Assembly: GCA_947179295.1 (NCBI GenBank) | Contig: CAMXAZ010000004.1 | Location: 41,004-105,003 of the forward strand | Length of the DNA stretch: 64,000 nt | Origin: an uncultured Muribaculaceae bacterium | Lineage (GTDB): Bacteria > Bacteroidota > Bacteroidia > Bacteroidales > Muribaculaceae | Direction of reading: 5' to 3' | Part shown: in pieces, positions 62,030 through 64,000 of the stretch | Layout: each line of letters opens with the position of its first letter | Numbering within the stretch: the first letter of the stretch is position 1 | Notes under the pieces: generated by a model | Told to the model about the DNA's origin: nothing | Database searches by the model: none | What the model saw: only the letters and a program-made list of their open reading frames with translations | Translations under genes and position numbers: made by a program

Positions 62030-63169
62030 ATGGAACTCAAAACCAAAGTCAGCGAGGCTTTCGCATCGCATTTCGGAGGCGAAGGCACTCTCTATGCCTC
62101 AGCCGGTCGCATCAACCTCATCGGCGAGCACACTGACTACAACGGCGGCTTCGTATTCCCCGGAGCCATCGACAAAGCCATCATGGCCGACATCCGCCCC
62201 AACGGCACCGACAAGGTCAATCTCTACTCGATAGACCTCGACGAGTCAGCATCGTTCGGACTCAACGAAGCCGACGCCCCCTCGCAGCAGTGGGCCCGCT
62301 ACGTGTTCGGCGTATGCCGCGAGACCATCAAGCGCGGCGGTTCGGTCAAAGGCTTCGACGCGGTGTTTGCAGGCAACGTGCCCCTCGGCGCAGGTCTCTC
62401 CTCGTCGGCAGCGCTTGAATCTTGCTTCGCATTTGCACTCAACGATCTCTTCAACGGCAACACAATCGACAAATTCGAACTCGCCAAAATCGGCCAGTCG
62501 ACCGAACACAACTACTGCGGTGTCAACTGCGGCATCATGGACCAGTTCGCATCGGTATTCGGCAAGAAAGACTGCCTGATCCGTCTCGACTGCCGTTCGC
62601 TCGAATTCGAATATTTCCCCTTCAAGCTCGACGGCTACCGCCTGGTACTTGTCGACTCAGTGGTCAAGCATGAACTCGTAGACTCGCCTTACAACAAGCG
62701 CCGCCAGTCATGCGAGAACGTGGCACGCCGTCTGGGCATCGACACCCTCCGCGACGCCGACATGGAGATGCTTGACGCTGTCAAGACCGACATTTCGGCC
62801 GAAGACTACATGCGCGCGAAATTCGTCATCGAAGAGAAAGAGCGAGTGCTCGACGTCTGCGACGCCCTCAACCGCGGCGACATCGAGACCGTCGGCAAAC
62901 TCATGTATGCCACCCACAACGGCCTCTCGAAAGACTATGAAGTTTCATGCGAGGAACTTGACTATCTCAACGATATAGCAAAAGAATGTGGAGTGACCGG
63001 CTCTCGAATCATGGGCGGCGGCTTCGGAGGCTGCACCATCAACCTCGTAGCCGACGGCATCTATGACAACTTCATCGCCACAGTCACTGAAAAATTCAAC
63101 GCCCGCTACGGCCACCAGCCGAAGATCTACGATGTAGTGATCTCCGACGGCGCCCGCCGCGTGGAATAA
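62030..63169 (+). CDS. galK: Galactokinase
   Basis: 379 residues. GHMP-kinase features in order: the galactokinase signature GRINLIGEHTDYNGG, the phosphate loop GNVPLGAGLSSSAALE, the catalytic Asp in CGIMDQFASVFG and the C-terminal motif GSRIMGGGFGGCTINLV. It phosphorylates alpha-D-galactose at C1 with ATP in the cytoplasm. It is the last gene of the gal operon, followed by a strong terminator. Confidence 0.95.
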   Translation: MELKTKVSEAFASHFGGEGTLYASAGRINLIGEHTDYNGGFVFPGAIDKAIMADIRPNGTDKVNLYSIDLDESASFGLNEADAPSQQWARYVFGVCRETIKRGGSVKGFDAVFAGNVPLGAGLSSSAALESCFAFALNDLFNGNTIDKFELAKIGQSTEHNYCGVNCGIMDQFASVFGKKDCLIRLDCRSLEFEYFPFKLDGYRLVLVDSVVKHELVDSPYNKRRQSCENVARRLGIDTLRDADMEMLDAVKTDISAEDYMRAKFVIEEKERVLDVCDALNRGDIETVGKLMYATHNGLSKDYEVSCEELDYLNDIAKECGVTGSRIMGGGFGGCTINLVADGIYDNFIATVTEKFNARYGHQPKIYDVVISDGARRVE

Positions 63170-63185
63170 GCACTCCCAAACCGGC

Positions 63186-63222
63186 CCCGCATCAGTGTGC
63201 CCGGAGTGCACACTGATGCGGG
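63186..63222 (+). terminator. Terminator after galK
   Basis: Perfect 15 bp stem CCCGCATCAGTGTGC / GCACACTGATGCGGG, loop of 7, then ACCTTTAT. Confidence 0.85.
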
Positions 63223-63275
63223 ACCTTTATATAACCCGATCTTAATCACAGACACACACTGAAGAACCAAGCAAA

Positions 63276-63905
63276 ATGATTAAAGCCCGAATAACACTGA
63301 CTTTAATACTCCTGTCGGCCCTTCTTGCCTCAGGCCTAAGCGGCTGCAGCGAAAAGCCGTCAGACCCGGACCGCACTTACTATTCAGAACTCCGTGCAGT
63401 AAAGAAACTCGTTGTAGGCCGCATGACCCTCTCGAAGATGGCCACGATAGATGACATCCGTCTGAGCGAAGCCCAGGGCCTGAAGCAGACCGCCTCCGCC
63501 CTGCTTGCCGCCATCAAACCCGGCTCACGCAAAGCCGCCTATTCATATGACACCTATCTGCGCGCCTACATTGATCTTGAAAAACTCACTCCGGCCGACA
63601 TCAGCCTGAGCGCCGACGGCAAAAGCATGCAGCTCACCCTCCCGGCCATCGAGATCGAATTCACCGGCCGCGACGCCGAGATACGCGAAGAGCACTATCG
63701 CGTCACCGGACTGCGTTCCGAAATCAATGCCGACGAGCGCGCCGCGCTGAAAGAAGAAATGAACCGTCTGCTCAAGGAAGAAGTCAGACAGAACCCGGCG
63801 TTCACCTCGCGCCTGACCGAACTCGCCAAGACAAAGACCACAGCTTATTTCACCCAATGGGGCCGGAGCCAAGGCATAGACGTCAGCATCCGTTTCAAAG
63901 ATTAG
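63276..63905 (+). CDS. DUF4230 lipoprotein
   Basis: 209 residues with a lipoprotein signal (LLSALLASGLSGC). The mature chain follows the DUF4230 pattern: ELRAVKKLVVGRMTLSKMATID, YDTYLRAYIDLEKLTPADISLSADGKSMQLTLPAIEIE and a C-terminal helical part (ALKEEMNRLLKEEVRQNP, AKTKTTAYFTQWGRSQGIDVSIRF). The function is not known. It is probably anchored in a membrane facing the periplasm. It has its own unit after the galK terminator. Confidence 0.82.
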   Translation: MIKARITLTLILLSALLASGLSGCSEKPSDPDRTYYSELRAVKKLVVGRMTLSKMATIDDIRLSEAQGLKQTASALLAAIKPGSRKAAYSYDTYLRAYIDLEKLTPADISLSADGKSMQLTLPAIEIEFTGRDAEIREEHYRVTGLRSEINADERAALKEEMNRLLKEEVRQNPAFTSRLTELAKTKTTAYFTQWGRSQGIDVSIRFKD

Positions 63906-64000
63906 AAATTTCAGAAACAATTTTAGGTTCAATCTTTTAGCCACTCCACTACTGTCCACTAAAAATGGACGTGGTTAAAAATTAAATAAATTCGGTTCAC
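63906..64000. other. AT-rich window end with a small hairpin, possibly the edge of another element
   Basis: CCAC-TACT-GTCC then ACTAAAAAT then GGAC-GTGG (about 63945-63974) forms a short interrupted hairpin in AT-rich DNA. It could be a terminator or the terminal repeat of an insertion sequence starting just beyond the window; the sequence shown cannot decide. Confidence 0.3.

Overview
The window looks like a chromosomal segment of a gut Bacteroidales bacterium, probably Muribaculaceae. The evidence is -7 promoter boxes of the form TAnnTTTG in front of many genes, Bacteroidetes-only families (DUF4296, DUF4230, YbiT-like ABC-F, SIMPL, a long type 2 IleRS), Bacteroidetes-style regulators and TonB receptors, and C-terminal tails of the Y-x-L-Q-G type on secreted enzymes. 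The family-level placement is inference. Most coding is moderately GC-rich; the glycan genes at about 9.5-11.9 kb are visibly AT-richer.

Layout. 0-8.5 kb: tail of an unidentified basic protein, a GT-C-like membrane protein, YhcH, a GH28 pectinase, glycogen branching enzyme, a sodium symporter and a YjbR protein. 8.5-13.3 kb: a small surface-glycan cluster (two glycosyltransferases, an acyltransferase, a flippase) and tRNA-Gly(CCC). 13.4-20.4 kb: two exported redox-type proteins, then the ileS-traR-lspA-DUF4296 cluster. 20.4-29.2 kb: a TonB receptor with a TPR histidine kinase and LuxR regulator, then a lipoprotein and three tandem secreted proteins that share domains. 29.4-33.8 kb: rpsF-rpsR-rplI with a leader RNA, and a large outer-membrane barrel. 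34-42.7 kb: a pectin-side-chain operon (rhamnogalacturonan acetylesterase and pectin methylesterase) followed by a membrane-spanning AraC regulator without kinase domains. 42.9-54 kb: mutS, SIMPL, PAS, a basic protein, an AAA ATPase plus TOPRIM pair, alaS and an ABC-F. 54-59.7 kb: two PLP enzymes of sulphur amino acid metabolism and an exported flavodoxin / aldo-keto reductase operon with its AraC regulator. 59.9-63.9 kb: a galactose operon (galM, nucleotidyltransferase, galK) and a DUF4230 lipoprotein.

Most interesting points. (1) A repeated 60-100 bp promoter element lies directly in front of three genes. Two copies are bounded by 11-12 bp inverted repeats (TAAGTAACTCT / AGAGTTACTTA) with a TAATTTTG box next to the gene-proximal arm. 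The genes are the AAA ATPase-TOPRIM pair, the araC gene and the flavodoxin. The architecture resembles an invertible or mobile promoter, or a 5'-leader stem. (2) The copy at the AAA-TOPRIM pair carries a 27 bp palindrome of a second dispersed repeat family, apparently inserted into it. (3) The AAA-TOPRIM pair itself resembles a split OLD/PARIS-type defence module. (4) Two promoters of the AraC regulon carry an 18 bp operator at exactly the same distance from the -7 box. (5) The middle gene of the three tandem secreted proteins is readable as a fusion made at a tandem-duplication joint. (6) IleRS has the swapped GxHH motif associated with strong mupirocin resistance.
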